Assembly: GCF_004345245.1 (NCBI RefSeq)
Contig: NZ_SLUQ01000001.1
Location: forward strand, 248,001-312,000
Length of the DNA: 64,000 nt
Direction of reading: 5' to 3'
DNA from: Rhizobium sp. BK251
GTDB lineage: Bacteria > Pseudomonadota > Alphaproteobacteria > Rhizobiales > Rhizobiaceae
The translations under genes and the position numbers were made by a program. Within the stretch, counting starts at the first letter, position 1; each line of letters begins with the position of its first letter. Below the pieces are notes generated by a model. It did no database searches, had not been told where the DNA came from, and saw only the letters and a program-made list of their open reading frames with translations. Positions 46,108-54,785 of this stretch are shown here, piece by piece.

Positions 46108-47178
46108 ATGGGGAACGAAGCACAGAGCAGGCTTTTCGAGCTCACCGGCATTCGCTTGCCGATCATCCAGGCGCCGATGGCAGCAGTGTCGTCGGCGTCC
46201 ATGGCGGCGGCGGCCTCTGACGCGGGTGGCCTTGGGTCGGTTGGCGTCGGCGCGATGAACGCCAAGGGCGCCCGCGAGACGATCCAGGCGATCCGCCGCG
46301 TCTCGGAGCGCCCATTCAATGTCAATCTCTTCGTTCACCGTCCCGCGATACGCGATCCCGGTCGCGAGGCGGCCTGGGTCAAACGATTCACGAAAGAGTT
46401 CGAACGCTTCGACGCCGTACCACCAGCGACGCTTAAGGAGATCTACGAGAGTTTTGCGACCGATGACGACATGCTCGCGATGCTGGTTGAAGAGAAGCCG
46501 AAGGTCGTCAGCTTCCATTTCGGCGTGCCCAGCGCGAACAGTATCAGGGCTTTGCACGACGCCGGGATTGTACTCATCGCAACTGCAACCAGCCTTGCCG
46601 AGGCGAAGATACTTGAAGCTGCGGGCATCGACGCGATCGTCGCACAGGGCTACGAGGCCGGCGGCCATCGTGGCATGTTCGACGAGAATGGCAGGGATGA
46701 CCGGCTGGGCACCATCGCCTTGACGAGGATCCTTGTGCGCAATGTCCGCGTCCCCGTGATTGCCGCTGGCGGCATCATGGACGGTGCGGGAATTTCGGCC
46801 GCGCTGCGCATGGGCGCCGCCGCGGCCCAGATGGGCACTGCATTCATTCTGTCGGATGAATCTCTTGCGGACGAAGCTTATCGCAAGGCGCTTCGCAGCG
46901 ATGCTGCCAACCATACGGTGATTACGCGTGCAGTTTCCGGCAGGCCAGCACGTTCACTTTCCAGCCGGTTCACTGCCGCCGGCGAGACTATCCTGGATAT
47001 TGAAGTGCCGGCTTATCCGGTCGCTTACGACCTCGGAAAGGCGCTGAATGCCGCAGCCAAGGCCAAGGGCGAGGCGGGCTTCGGAGCCCAATGGGCGGGG
47101 CAGGGCGCTCCGCTCGCCCGCGCAATGCCAACAAGCGAACTTATGAAAGTCCTGATGCAGGAGATGCAGGAGGCCTGA
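46108..47178 (+). CDS. nitronate monooxygenase
   Basis: A 356-residue FMN TIM-barrel enzyme of the NMO/2-nitropropane dioxygenase family. It shows the N-terminal GIRLPIIQAPMAAVSS, FMN-binding QGYEAGGHRG, PVIAAGGIMDGAGISAALRMGAAAAQMGTAF and a C-terminal WAGQGAPLAR. It oxidises alkyl nitronates such as propionate-3-nitronate. AAGCGAGAAG lies upstream of ATG 46108. It ends the SDR-tautomerase-NMO group; the LacI gene that follows has its own operator. Confidence 0.88.
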   Translation: MGNEAQSRLFELTGIRLPIIQAPMAAVSSASMAAAASDAGGLGSVGVGAMNAKGARETIQAIRRVSERPFNVNLFVHRPAIRDPGREAAWVKRFTKEFERFDAVPPATLKEIYESFATDDDMLAMLVEEKPKVVSFHFGVPSANSIRALHDAGIVLIATATSLAEAKILEAAGIDAIVAQGYEAGGHRGMFDENGRDDRLGTIALTRILVRNVRVPVIAAGGIMDGAGISAALRMGAAAAQMGTAFILSDESLADEAYRKALRSDAANHTVITRAVSGRPARSLSSRFTAAGETILDIEVPAYPVAYDLGKALNAAAKAKGEAGFGAQWAGQGAPLARAMPTSELMKVLMQEMQEA

Positions 47179-47244
47179 GCGGCTCGCTGAGGCGCGGCCT
47201 CACCGAAACGCTCCTTGACTCCACCCGTTAACTCATGCCTAATT

Positions 47245-47284
47245 GTAAAGCGCTTTACTAAAGGGGTTTAGTAAAGCGCTTTAC
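47245..47284. promoter_or_regulatory. 40-bp perfect palindromic operator upstream of the LacI-led cluster
   Basis: Arm GTAAAGCGCTTTACTAAA (47245-47262), spacer GGGG, then the exact reverse complement (47267-47284). Each end is itself a 14-bp LacI-type palindrome, GTAAAGCGCTTTAC (47245-47258 and 47271-47284), with centres 26 bp apart. It lies 22 bases before the LacI start codon and is the clear binding site for that repressor. Confidence 0.88.
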
Positions 47285-47305
47285 TAGAGCTGTTGCGGGA
47301 AGCCG

Positions 47306-48331
47306 ATGACGAGGGAACGTGCCACCAGCTTGAAGGATGTCGCGACAGCGGCGGGCGTCTCGGTCACCACCGTTTCGCGGCTGCTCAACGGTTCCCTGGA
47401 ACTGCCGGTCGAGACCAAGCAGCGCATCGAGACCGCGATACAGAAGCTCAACTACGAGCCAAATCCCCACGCCCGGCGCCTCAGTCGCGGACGGTCGGAT
47501 ACGATCGGGCTCGTCGTCCCCGATATCGCCAATCCGTTCTTTGCGACGCTTGTGTCCGCCGTCGAGGGAGAGGCTGATCGGCGCGGTCTGGCGCTCTCGC
47601 TTTACGCGACCCTCAACAGGACGGGCCGCGAGATCGCCTATCTGCGCCTGCTCGACCGCAACCATGTCGACGGGCTGGTCTTCGTGACCAATCACCCGGA
47701 CGATGGCGAACTCGCCTCTCTCATCAACCAGACCGGCAAGGTAATCGTCGTCGACGAAGACGTGCCGGGCGCCTCCGTCCCGAAGCTTTTCTGCGACAAC
47801 GAGCTCGGCGGCTATCTCGCCGGAAAGCATCTTGCCGAGCACGGCCATCGCCGTGTGCTCTACATCGGCGGTCCGCAGGAGATGATTTCAACGCGCCGGC
47901 GATTCCACGGCCTCCAAAAGGCAATGACCGAACGCGCAACCGGCAAGGTCGAGCTGTTCCGCTACGAGGGGGACTACACGGCGGAGTTCGGCCGGGCGGC
48001 AGCGAAGCGCTTCCTCGACGAAGGCATGCCCGCCACGGCGATCTTCGCGAGCTCGGACGAAATCGCAATCGGCCTTATCGAGGTCCTTCGTGCGCAGGGT
48101 GTGTCCATTCCGGAAGGCGTTTCGGTCGTCGGCTTCGACGATGTCGGACCGCTTCATCTCTTCTCGCCGCCGCTGACAGCGATCCGCCAGCCGGTGAGGG
48201 CGATCGGGCAACGGGCGCTTGCCCTACTTCTTGAAACAAACTGGCAGCAGCCGGAGGCGACCCACGCCGAAGAATTGCTGCCCGTAGAAATCGTCGTGCG
48301 GAGCTCCGTTGCGCCGCCGTCGAAACAATAA
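47306..48331 (+). CDS. LacI-family repressor of the ribose-type ABC/catabolic cluster
   Basis: A 341-residue LacI/GalR regulator. The HTH and hinge are at residues 8-60 (SLKDVATAAGVSVTTVSRLLNG, then NYEPNPHARRLSRG), and a periplasmic-binding-like sensor domain spans 65-335 (TIGLVVPDIANPFFATLV, SVVGFDDV). It is first in a plus-strand operon (33-base gap to the binding protein gene) directly behind two GTAAAGCGCTTTAC operators, so autoregulation together with the transporter is expected. The inducer should be a sugar or sugar-like compound related to the imported substrate. Confidence 0.9.
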   Translation: MTRERATSLKDVATAAGVSVTTVSRLLNGSLELPVETKQRIETAIQKLNYEPNPHARRLSRGRSDTIGLVVPDIANPFFATLVSAVEGEADRRGLALSLYATLNRTGREIAYLRLLDRNHVDGLVFVTNHPDDGELASLINQTGKVIVVDEDVPGASVPKLFCDNELGGYLAGKHLAEHGHRRVLYIGGPQEMISTRRRFHGLQKAMTERATGKVELFRYEGDYTAEFGRAAAKRFLDEGMPATAIFASSDEIAIGLIEVLRAQGVSIPEGVSVVGFDDVGPLHLFSPPLTAIRQPVRAIGQRALALLLETNWQQPEATHAEELLPVEIVVRSSVAPPSKQ

Positions 48332-48364
48332 TTGCAACGGATAAGCAAACCAGAGGATGAACCA

Positions 48365-49321
48365 ATGATCAGAAACATTACACGCAGGACATTTACCGCG
48401 GCTCTCGCGGCCACCGCCCTCGCGGGCCTTTCTTCCGGCGCGGCCTTTGCCCAGTCGGCTGAGAAGACCTTCGCACTCGTCCAGATCAACCAGCAGGCGC
48501 TCTTCTTCAACCAGATGAACGAAGGTGCCCAGAAGGCCGCTGACGCCGCCGGCGTCAAGCTCGTGATCTTCAATGCCAACAACGACCCGGCCGCGCAGAA
48601 CAGCGCGATCGAAACCTATATCCAGCAGAAGGTCGACGGCCTTGCCGTTGTCGCCATCGACGTCAACGGCATCATGCCGGCCGTGCAGCAGGCTGCAGAC
48701 GCCGGCATCCCGGTCGTCGCCATCGACGCCATCCTGCCGGACGGCCCGCAGAAGGCGCAGATCGGCGTCGACAATGCCAAGGCCGGCGGCGACATCGGCG
48801 CCTTCTTCCTCGAATACGTGAAGTCCAACATGGACGGCAAGGCAAAGGTCGGCGTCGTGGGGGCGCTGAACTCCTTCATCCAGAACATCCGCCAGGAAGG
48901 CTTCGAGAAGAAGCTGGACGGCGTTGCGGGCATTGAAAAGGCGGGCGTCGTCGATGGCCAGAACATTCAGGACAATGCCCTTGCTGCGGCAGAAAACCTG
49001 ATCACCGGCAATCCCGACATGAACGCCGTCTATGCGACCGGTGAGCCGGCCCTGATGGGCGCCATCGCCGCCGTCGAAAGCCAGGGCAAGCAGAGTTCGG
49101 TCAAGGTATTCGGCTGGGACCTGACGGCCCAGGCGATCGCCGGTATTGACGCGGGCTATGTGGCCGGCGTGATCCAGCAAGATCCGTCCGCAATGGGTGC
49201 TGCCGCTGTCGATGCGCTGAAGAAGCTTTCCGAAGGCGGTTCGGTCGAGAAGACGATTGCCGTTCCGGTCACCATCGTGACCAAGGACAACGTCGATCCC
49301 TACCGGGCAACCTTCAAATGA
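48365..49321 (+). CDS. ribose-type ABC transporter, periplasmic binding protein
   Basis: A 318-residue Peripla_BP_4 protein of the RbsB group. The export signal has an arginine pair (NITRRTFTAALAATALAG, cleaved near GAAFAQS). The mature protein begins KTFALVQINQQALFFNQMNEGAQKAADAAG, the RbsB-like start, with INNNDPA-type and DGLAVVAIDVNG segments. It binds a sugar or sugar-like ligand in the periplasm. Its stop overlaps the ATPase start as ATGA. The ligand is not predictable from sequence; the downstream ribokinase-like gene suggests a ribose moiety. Confidence 0.88.
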   Translation: MIRNITRRTFTAALAATALAGLSSGAAFAQSAEKTFALVQINQQALFFNQMNEGAQKAADAAGVKLVIFNANNDPAAQNSAIETYIQQKVDGLAVVAIDVNGIMPAVQQAADAGIPVVAIDAILPDGPQKAQIGVDNAKAGGDIGAFFLEYVKSNMDGKAKVGVVGALNSFIQNIRQEGFEKKLDGVAGIEKAGVVDGQNIQDNALAAAENLITGNPDMNAVYATGEPALMGAIAAVESQGKQSSVKVFGWDLTAQAIAGIDAGYVAGVIQQDPSAMGAAAVDALKKLSEGGSVEKTIAVPVTIVTKDNVDPYRATFK

Positions 49322-50133
49322 TATCCGACCGACAGCACCCAACCGCTGTCGCCGGAGCCGGGGGAGGTGATCTCTCCCGGCAATCCGGAAGGCAGACGGA
49401 GCGAAGCCCGCGCGTATCCCTGCGCGGAATTCGCAAGACCTTCGGTTCGCATGAGGCGCTGCGTGGGGTCGATCTCGACCTCTATCCGGGCGAGTGCCTT
49501 GGTCTGGTGGGCGACAATGCCGCCGGCAAGTCGACGCTGACAAAGATCATTTCCGGCACCTACCTCCCGGACGACGGCTCCATCACGATCGACGGCGAGA
49601 ATGTCCATTTGACCGGACCCGCGGATGCGCGTGCCCGCAATATCGAGATGGTTTTCCAGGATCTCAGCCTCTGCGACCATGTCGATGTCGTCGGCAACCT
49701 CTTCCTCGGACGCGAGCTGACCAAGGGGCCGTTCCTCGATCGACCGAGGATGCTCACCGAGGCGCGGGCCATGCTCGACGCCCTCGAAATCCGCATTCCC
49801 AGGCTCTCGGCGAAGGTCGAGAAGCTGTCCGGCGGCCAGCGCCAGGCGATTGCAATCGCCCGTGCGGCGTCCTTCAATCCCAAGGTCCTGATCATGGACG
49901 AGCCGACTTCCGCCCTTGCGGTCGCCGAAGTCGAAGCCGTGCTGGCGCTCATCAACCGGGTCAAGGCGAAGGGCGTCTCGGTCATTCTCATCACCCACCG
50001 CCTGCAGGATCTCTTCCGCGTCTGCGACCGTATCGCCGTGATGTACGAGGGTACCAAGGTCGCCGAGCGCGATATCGGCAACACCAACCTCGAGGACCTC
50101 GTCAAGCTCATCGTGGGAGGAGAACGGCATTGA
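49318..50133 (+). CDS. ribose-type ABC transporter, single-domain ATPase
   Basis: A 271-residue ATPase of the carbohydrate-uptake-2 class. It shows Walker A GDNAAGKS, Q-loop MVFQDLSLCDHVDVVGNLFLGREL (CUT2 form), signature LSGGQRQAIAIARA, Walker B VLIMDEPTSALA and His in LITHRL. RbsA normally has two ATPase halves (about 500 residues); this one has only one, as in the FrcA-type transporters common in rhizobia, so it must dimerise. The first 35 residues are a non-conserved extension. It overlaps both neighbours by 4 bases. Confidence 0.9.
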   Translation: MISDRQHPTAVAGAGGGDLSRQSGRQTERSPRVSLRGIRKTFGSHEALRGVDLDLYPGECLGLVGDNAAGKSTLTKIISGTYLPDDGSITIDGENVHLTGPADARARNIEMVFQDLSLCDHVDVVGNLFLGRELTKGPFLDRPRMLTEARAMLDALEIRIPRLSAKVEKLSGGQRQAIAIARAASFNPKVLIMDEPTSALAVAEVEAVLALINRVKAKGVSVILITHRLQDLFRVCDRIAVMYEGTKVAERDIGNTNLEDLVKLIVGGERH

Positions 50134-51128
50134 GTGTCTATTCCGAACGCAAGGCCGGCTCCCCGGTCGCCGATTTTCTGAGCGAGCACGCCCAGGTGCT
50201 TTCGATCACCGTCTTTTTCCTTGCCTGTTTCCTGTTCTTCTCGGTGACGACGGACACGTTTCTGACGCTCGGCAATATCCTGAACGTCGTCAGGCAGGCG
50301 GCGCCCATCCTGATCGTCGCCGTTGCGATGACCTTCGTCATCATCACCGGCGGCATCGACCTGTCCGTCGGCTCTCAGGTGGCGCTCGTCAATGCCGTTG
50401 CCGCGATCATCCTCGCCATGGGCTTTCCCTGGCCGGTGGTCGTTGTCGGCATGCTGGTCTTCGGCGCGTTTCTCGGCATCGCGCAGGGTTGGTTCGTCGC
50501 CTATCAGGGCATCCCAGCCTTCATTGTCACGCTGGCCGGCCTTTCGATCCTGCGCGGGCTCGCGCTCTACCTCACCCAGGGATATTCGATCCCGATCAAG
50601 GACGTGCCGGGCTTCTTTGCGCTGGGGCGCGGCGAGTTCTTCAGCATTCCCGTGCCGGCGGTCATCGCGGTTGCGGTCGCGGTGGTCGGCTATGTCGTCA
50701 TTGCCTCCACGAAATACGGTCGGCAGGTCGTGGCCGTCGGCTCGAATCTCGAGGCAGCGCGCCGTGTCGGCATGCCAGCGAAATGGATCGTCGCCTCCGT
50801 CTATGTCGTGTCCGGTGTCGCCTGTGCCCTTGCCGGCCTGCTGGTTGCAGCCCGCCTCGGCTCGGGTTCGTCCAATGCCGCCGTCGGCTTCGAGCTGCAG
50901 GTCATCGCGGCCGTGGTGCTTGGCGGTACATCGCTGATGGGTGGCAGAGGCAGCATTCTCGGCACCATCCTCGGCACGCTGACGATCGCCGTCATCGGCA
51001 ACGGGCTCATCCTCATGCACATCTCGCCCTTCTTCACCCAGATCGTGACGGGCGCGATCATCCTGGTGGCCATCTGGCTCAACACGCGGATCTTCACGAC
51101 CAATTTCCGTCTCGGCGGCAGAAGGTGA
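50130..51128 (+). CDS. ribose-type ABC transporter permease
   Basis: A 332-residue inner-membrane protein of the BPD_transp_2 family with about 8-10 helices. The family mark ITGGIDLSVGSQVALVNAV is present, and GGTSLMGGRGSILGTILGTL lies near the end. The start is TTG 50130, overlapping the ATPase stop as TTGA and preceded by GGGAGGAG; a nearby GTG is out of frame. It completes a binding protein/ATPase/permease set. The phosphotriesterase-like gene begins 7 bases after its stop, so transport and catabolism are in one transcript. Confidence 0.9.
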   Translation: MSVYSERKAGSPVADFLSEHAQVLSITVFFLACFLFFSVTTDTFLTLGNILNVVRQAAPILIVAVAMTFVIITGGIDLSVGSQVALVNAVAAIILAMGFPWPVVVVGMLVFGAFLGIAQGWFVAYQGIPAFIVTLAGLSILRGLALYLTQGYSIPIKDVPGFFALGRGEFFSIPVPAVIAVAVAVVGYVVIASTKYGRQVVAVGSNLEAARRVGMPAKWIVASVYVVSGVACALAGLLVAARLGSGSSNAAVGFELQVIAAVVLGGTSLMGGRGSILGTILGTLTIAVIGNGLILMHISPFFTQIVTGAIILVAIWLNTRIFTTNFRLGGRR

Positions 51129-51135
51129 GGGCGTG

Positions 51136-52203
51136 ATGGCGAGCGATCTATCGGAAGCCCATGTGCGCTCAGGCAAGGTGATGACGGTGAGGGGGCCGAT
51201 CGGGGCCTCGGCGCTCGGCGTCACCCTCATGCACGAGCACATCCTCAACGACTGCCGGTGCTGGTGGCATGCGCCGAAAACGCCGGAACGGCAATATCTT
51301 GCCGATGGCTTCGTCTGTATGGAAATCCTTGGCGAGCTTCGCCAGGACCCCTTCGTCAACAAGCACAACATCACGCTTGACGACGAGCCGCTGGCGATCA
51401 GGGAGCTCATAGACTTTGCCAAGGCCGGGGGGCATACGGTGGTGGAGCCCACCTGCCAGGGCATCGGCCGCGATCCGCGCGCGCTCCAGCGCATTTCCAG
51501 GGCTTCGGGCCTCAATGTGGTGATGGGCGCGGGCTACTATCTCGGCTCCTCGCATCCCGCCAAGGTCGCGGCCATGACGGTCGGCGAGATCGCCGACGAG
51601 ATCGTCCGGGAGGCGATCATCGGGGCCGATGGCACCGACATCAAGATCGGCCTGATTGGCGAGATCGGCGTCTCCTCGGACTTCACTGCCGGGGAAGAGA
51701 AATCGTTGAGGGGGGCCGCACAGGCGCAAGCCCGCACCGGCCTTCCCTTGATGGTGCATCTGCCGGGCTGGTTTCGCCTCGGCCATAAGGTGCTGGACGT
51801 CGTCGCCTCGGAGGGTGCTGAACTGCGGCATACGGTGCTCTGCCACATGAATCCGTCGCATGACGACCTGAACTACCAGGGCGAGCTCGCAGCGCGCGGT
51901 GCCTTCATCGAATACGACATGATCGGCATGGACTTCTTCTATGCCGACCAGCAGGTGCAATGCCCCAGTGACGAGGAGGCCGCGCGCGCAATCGCCAGGC
52001 TGGCGGAGACGGGCTATCTCGACCGCATCCTGCTCTCGCACGACGTCTTCCTGAAGATGATGCTGACGCGCTACGGCGGTAATGGGTACGCCTACATCCT
52101 TCGCCACTTCCTGCCCCGGCTCAAACGTCACGGCCTGGACGACAGGAGCATCGACATCCTGATGCGGGACAATCCACGATCGGTCTTCGAGGCGAAAGCC
52201 TGA
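51136..52203 (+). CDS. phosphotriesterase-family metal hydrolase (PHP-like)
   Basis: A 355-residue amidohydrolase-superfamily protein. Metal ligands: His-x-His in LMHEHI near residue 35, later His in VHLPGW and CHMNPSHDD, Asp in LLSHDVF. At the position that bridges the two metals the sequence is IGLIGEIG, so the bridge is probably Glu, as in bacterial PHP proteins, and not carbamylated Lys as in true phosphotriesterases. It likely hydrolyses a lactone or phospho-ester. ATG 51136 follows the permease by 7 bases; a GTG at 51133 is equivalent. Confidence 0.85.
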   Translation: MASDLSEAHVRSGKVMTVRGPIGASALGVTLMHEHILNDCRCWWHAPKTPERQYLADGFVCMEILGELRQDPFVNKHNITLDDEPLAIRELIDFAKAGGHTVVEPTCQGIGRDPRALQRISRASGLNVVMGAGYYLGSSHPAKVAAMTVGEIADEIVREAIIGADGTDIKIGLIGEIGVSSDFTAGEEKSLRGAAQAQARTGLPLMVHLPGWFRLGHKVLDVVASEGAELRHTVLCHMNPSHDDLNYQGELAARGAFIEYDMIGMDFFYADQQVQCPSDEEAARAIARLAETGYLDRILLSHDVFLKMMLTRYGGNGYAYILRHFLPRLKRHGLDDRSIDILMRDNPRSVFEAKA

Positions 52204-52236
52204 GGCCCGCGAACGAGTTCAAGAAACGGAAAGATC

Positions 52237-53007
52237 ATGACCAAGAAAGTTCTTCTCGTCGGCGAGAGCTGGGTTAGCTCCGCCACCCACTACAAAGGCT
52301 TCGATCAGTTCGGCAGCGTGACCTTCCATCTCGGCGCTGAGCCGCTGGTCAAGGTGCTTGAGGGAAGCGAGTACGAGCTCACCTACATGCCGGCCCATGA
52401 GGCGGTGGAGAAATTCCCCTTCGAGATGGCGGGCCTCGATGTATACGACGCGATCATCCTGTCCGACATCGGCGCCAACTCGCTGCTGCTGCCACCGGCG
52501 GTCTGGCTGCATTCGAAGACGGTGCCGAACCGCCTGAAGCTCATCAAGGCATGGGTCGAAAAGGGCGGCGGCCTGTTGATGGTCGGGGGCTACTTCTCCT
52601 TCCAGGGCATCGACGGCAAGGCCCGCTGGCGCCGCACGGCCGTCGAGGACGTGCTGCCCGTGACCTGCCTGCCCTATGACGACCGGGTCGAGATGCCCGA
52701 GGGATCGACGGCGGTCGTTGTCAAGGCAAGCCACCCGACCGTCGCGGGTCTTTCCGGCGAATGGCCGCCGCTGCTCGGCGTCAACGAGGTCGAAGTGCGC
52801 GACCGCGCCGACGTCGAAGTTGTCGCTCGCCTGCCGGAAGACCAGGGCAGCCATCCTCTGCTCGTGACCGGCAAGTTCGGAAAGGGACGCACGGCGGCCT
52901 GGACATCGGATATCGGCCCGCACTGGCTGTCGCCCGCCTTCTGCGAATGGGAAGGATACGGGCGGCTGTGGAAGAACATTCTCGGCTGGCTGACCGAAGC
53001 GCGCTGA
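52237..53007 (+). CDS. GATase1-like (PF07090-type) protein
   Basis: A 256-residue protein of the GATase1_like/ThuA-related group (VLLVGESWVSSATHYKGFDQFGS start; YDAIILSDIGANSLLLPP; WVEKGGGLLMVGGYFSFQGIDGKARW; GKGRTAAWTSDIGPHWLSP). It has the flavodoxin-like fold of class I amidotransferases, but the elbow reads GGYFSF without the nucleophilic Cys, so it is not a working glutaminase. Members are often found in sugar-catabolic operons with unknown roles. It follows the phosphotriesterase-like gene by 33 bases and ends 8 bases from the inverted kinase gene. Confidence 0.8.
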   Translation: MTKKVLLVGESWVSSATHYKGFDQFGSVTFHLGAEPLVKVLEGSEYELTYMPAHEAVEKFPFEMAGLDVYDAIILSDIGANSLLLPPAVWLHSKTVPNRLKLIKAWVEKGGGLLMVGGYFSFQGIDGKARWRRTAVEDVLPVTCLPYDDRVEMPEGSTAVVVKASHPTVAGLSGEWPPLLGVNEVEVRDRADVEVVARLPEDQGSHPLLVTGKFGKGRTAAWTSDIGPHWLSPAFCEWEGYGRLWKNILGWLTEAR

Positions 53008-53015
53008 GCGTCGCC

Positions 53016-53915
53016 TCAGCCTGCGAGAATGGCCTTCAACTCCTCGCGGGTCGGGAAGGCCGACCGGGTTCCGCGGCGGCTGACCGTCAGGGATGCTGCT
53101 GCCGAGGCATCTGCGATGGCGCGGGCATCGATCTCGATGCCGCGCAGCGCCGCCGAGGCGAGTGCCACGGCCATGAAGGTGTCGCCGGCTCCGGTCGTGT
53201 CGACGGCCTTCGTCGAGACGGCAGGAATTGTAATGATCGGCTTACCGTCGACGGCCAGCATGGAGCCCTGGCCGCCGAGCGTGAGGACCACCTGCTTGAC
53301 GCCCGCTTCCATCAAGCGGCGGGCGGCGGTTTCGCCGGACGAGCCGGCAAGGCTTTCGGCTTCGCCCTTGTTGAGGAAGGCGATGTCGACAAGCGGCCAG
53401 AGATCGGCGAAGTAGGGTCTGAGCGGCGAAGGATTGAAGGCGGTCACGAGCGCGCGGCGCTTTGCCTCGGCGAGCAGGCCACGGGTCACCTCCTCGGCCA
53501 AGTTGCCCTGGAGCACGACGAGATCGCCGACGTCGGCACTGTCGAGCGGCGCAAGCGCTGCCGCAAGTGTCAGCGAGCCCGCGGAATCGGTCGTCGTGAC
53601 GATGGCGTTCTCGCCGTCGGGCGTCGTGAAGATGATGGAGAAGTCGCTGGAGCGGCCGGCGAGCGTCACGAGATGCGCCTGAAGCTGCTCCTCGGCAAGC
53701 TGGTCACGGATGGTCTGGGCGCGAAAATCCTCGCCTACCGCCGTGACGAGGGTGGTCGGCAGGCCAGTGCGGCTCATGACCACCGCCTGGTTGGCGCCCT
53801 TGCCGCCGAGGTCGCGGGTCTCCTCGCGGCCGAGGATCGAGGCTCCCGCCTCCGGCATGGACGATACGGAGATGGTTTCGTCTACGGCGACGTTACCGAT
53901 GACATAGGCACGCAT
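53016..53915 (-). CDS. ribokinase-like PfkB sugar kinase (inverted in the cluster)
   Basis: A 299-residue PfkB-family kinase closest in motifs to ribokinase: AYVIGNVAVDETISV, LGGKGANQAVVMSRTG (sugar-binding GGKGANQA) and VDTTGAGDTFMAVAL with the catalytic Asp. It phosphorylates a sugar, probably ribose or a riboside. It is on the minus strand inside an otherwise plus-strand cluster. Its start is only 26 bases from the BtpA start on the other strand, and its end is 8 bases from the GATase-like stop. Start MRAYVIG at 53915. The substrate is inferred from motifs and the ribose-type transporter. Confidence 0.87.
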   Translation of the reverse strand: MRAYVIGNVAVDETISVSSMPEAGASILGREETRDLGGKGANQAVVMSRTGLPTTLVTAVGEDFRAQTIRDQLAEEQLQAHLVTLAGRSSDFSIIFTTPDGENAIVTTTDSAGSLTLAAALAPLDSADVGDLVVLQGNLAEEVTRGLLAEAKRRALVTAFNPSPLRPYFADLWPLVDIAFLNKGEAESLAGSSGETAARRLMEAGVKQVVLTLGGQGSMLAVDGKPIITIPAVSTKAVDTTGAGDTFMAVALASAALRGIEIDARAIADASAAASLTVSRRGTRSAFPTREELKAILAG

Positions 53916-53941
53916 GGCAGACTTTCGACAAAGGGAAGAAA

Positions 53942-54784
53942 ATGCAGCAGATATCTGACAATACCCAAAGCGCCATAAGGGAAATATTCGGCACTGACAA
54001 GGCGCTGATCGGCATGATCCATTGCCCGCCCTTTCCCGGTGCTCCCCGCTACCGCAGCGCACCCATGGCCGGGATCTACGACGCCTGCATGCGTGACGCC
54101 GAGGCGCTGATCGAAGGCGGCATGCATGGTCTGGTCATAGAGAACCACGGCGACATTCCTTTCTCCAAACCCGAAGACATCGGTCACGAGACCGCCGCCT
54201 TCATGTCCGTCGTCACCGACCGGATATCGCAGGCGACCGGTGTTCCGCTCGGTATCAACGTGCTCGCCAATGCGCCGATCCCGGCCATTGCGATCGCCGT
54301 GGCCGGCGGCGCGAGGTTCATCCGCGTCAACCAGTGGGCCAATGCCTATGTGGCGAACGAGGGCTTCATGGAAGGCCGTGCAGCGGAGGCCATGCGTTAT
54401 CGCTCGCTTCTGCGGGCCGAACACGTCAAGGTCTTCGCCGACAGCCATGTGAAGCATGGCGCCCACGCGATCACCGCCGACCGGACGATACAGGAGCTCA
54501 CCCGCGATCTCGCCTTCTTCGATGCCGATGCCGTCATCGCGACCGGCCAGCGTACTGGCAATGCCGCGACGATCGAGGAGATCGAGGAGATCGGCGCCGC
54601 TACGCATCTGCCGTTGCTCGTCGGCTCGGGTGTCGACAAATCCAACGTCGTCGAAATCCTGAAACGCACCAGTGGCGTCATCGTCGCCTCGTCGCTGAAG
54701 CATGGTGGCGTCTGGTGGAACCCGGTCGATATCGATCGCGTGAAGGCTTTTGTCGAAGCCGCCCGCCCGGCGCTGGAAGCCTGA
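53942..54784 (+). CDS. BtpA/SgcQ-family TIM-barrel protein
   Basis: A 280-residue BtpA/SgcQ member. It shows ALIGMIHCPPFPGAPRY, DAEALIEGGMHGLVIENHGDIPF, GVPLGINVLANAPIPAIAIAVAGGARFIRVN, and LLVGSGVDKSNVVEILKRTSGVIVASSLK, the last resembling a phosphate-binding loop. BtpA was named for photosystem I assembly in cyanobacteria, while SgcQ sits in an E. coli sugar operon; the chemical activity of the family is not established. The next gene starts 2 bases after its stop. The divergent kinase start is 26 bases upstream. Confidence 0.87.
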   Translation: MQQISDNTQSAIREIFGTDKALIGMIHCPPFPGAPRYRSAPMAGIYDACMRDAEALIEGGMHGLVIENHGDIPFSKPEDIGHETAAFMSVVTDRISQATGVPLGINVLANAPIPAIAIAVAGGARFIRVNQWANAYVANEGFMEGRAAEAMRYRSLLRAEHVKVFADSHVKHGAHAITADRTIQELTRDLAFFDADAVIATGQRTGNAATIEEIEEIGAATHLPLLVGSGVDKSNVVEILKRTSGVIVASSLKHGGVWWNPVDIDRVKAFVEAARPALEA

Positions 54785-54785
54785 C

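Noticed and set aside
49560..51515. 651-codon antisense open frame over the ABC ATPase and permease genes
   Set aside because: The translation is charged and low in complexity, and the plus-strand ABC genes have complete motifs.
54785..54785. Thiamine (TPP) riboswitch before the TenA gene
   Set aside because: The TenA start follows the BtpA stop by about 2 bases, so there is no leader to hold a riboswitch, and no TPP-box sequence was seen before BtpA.
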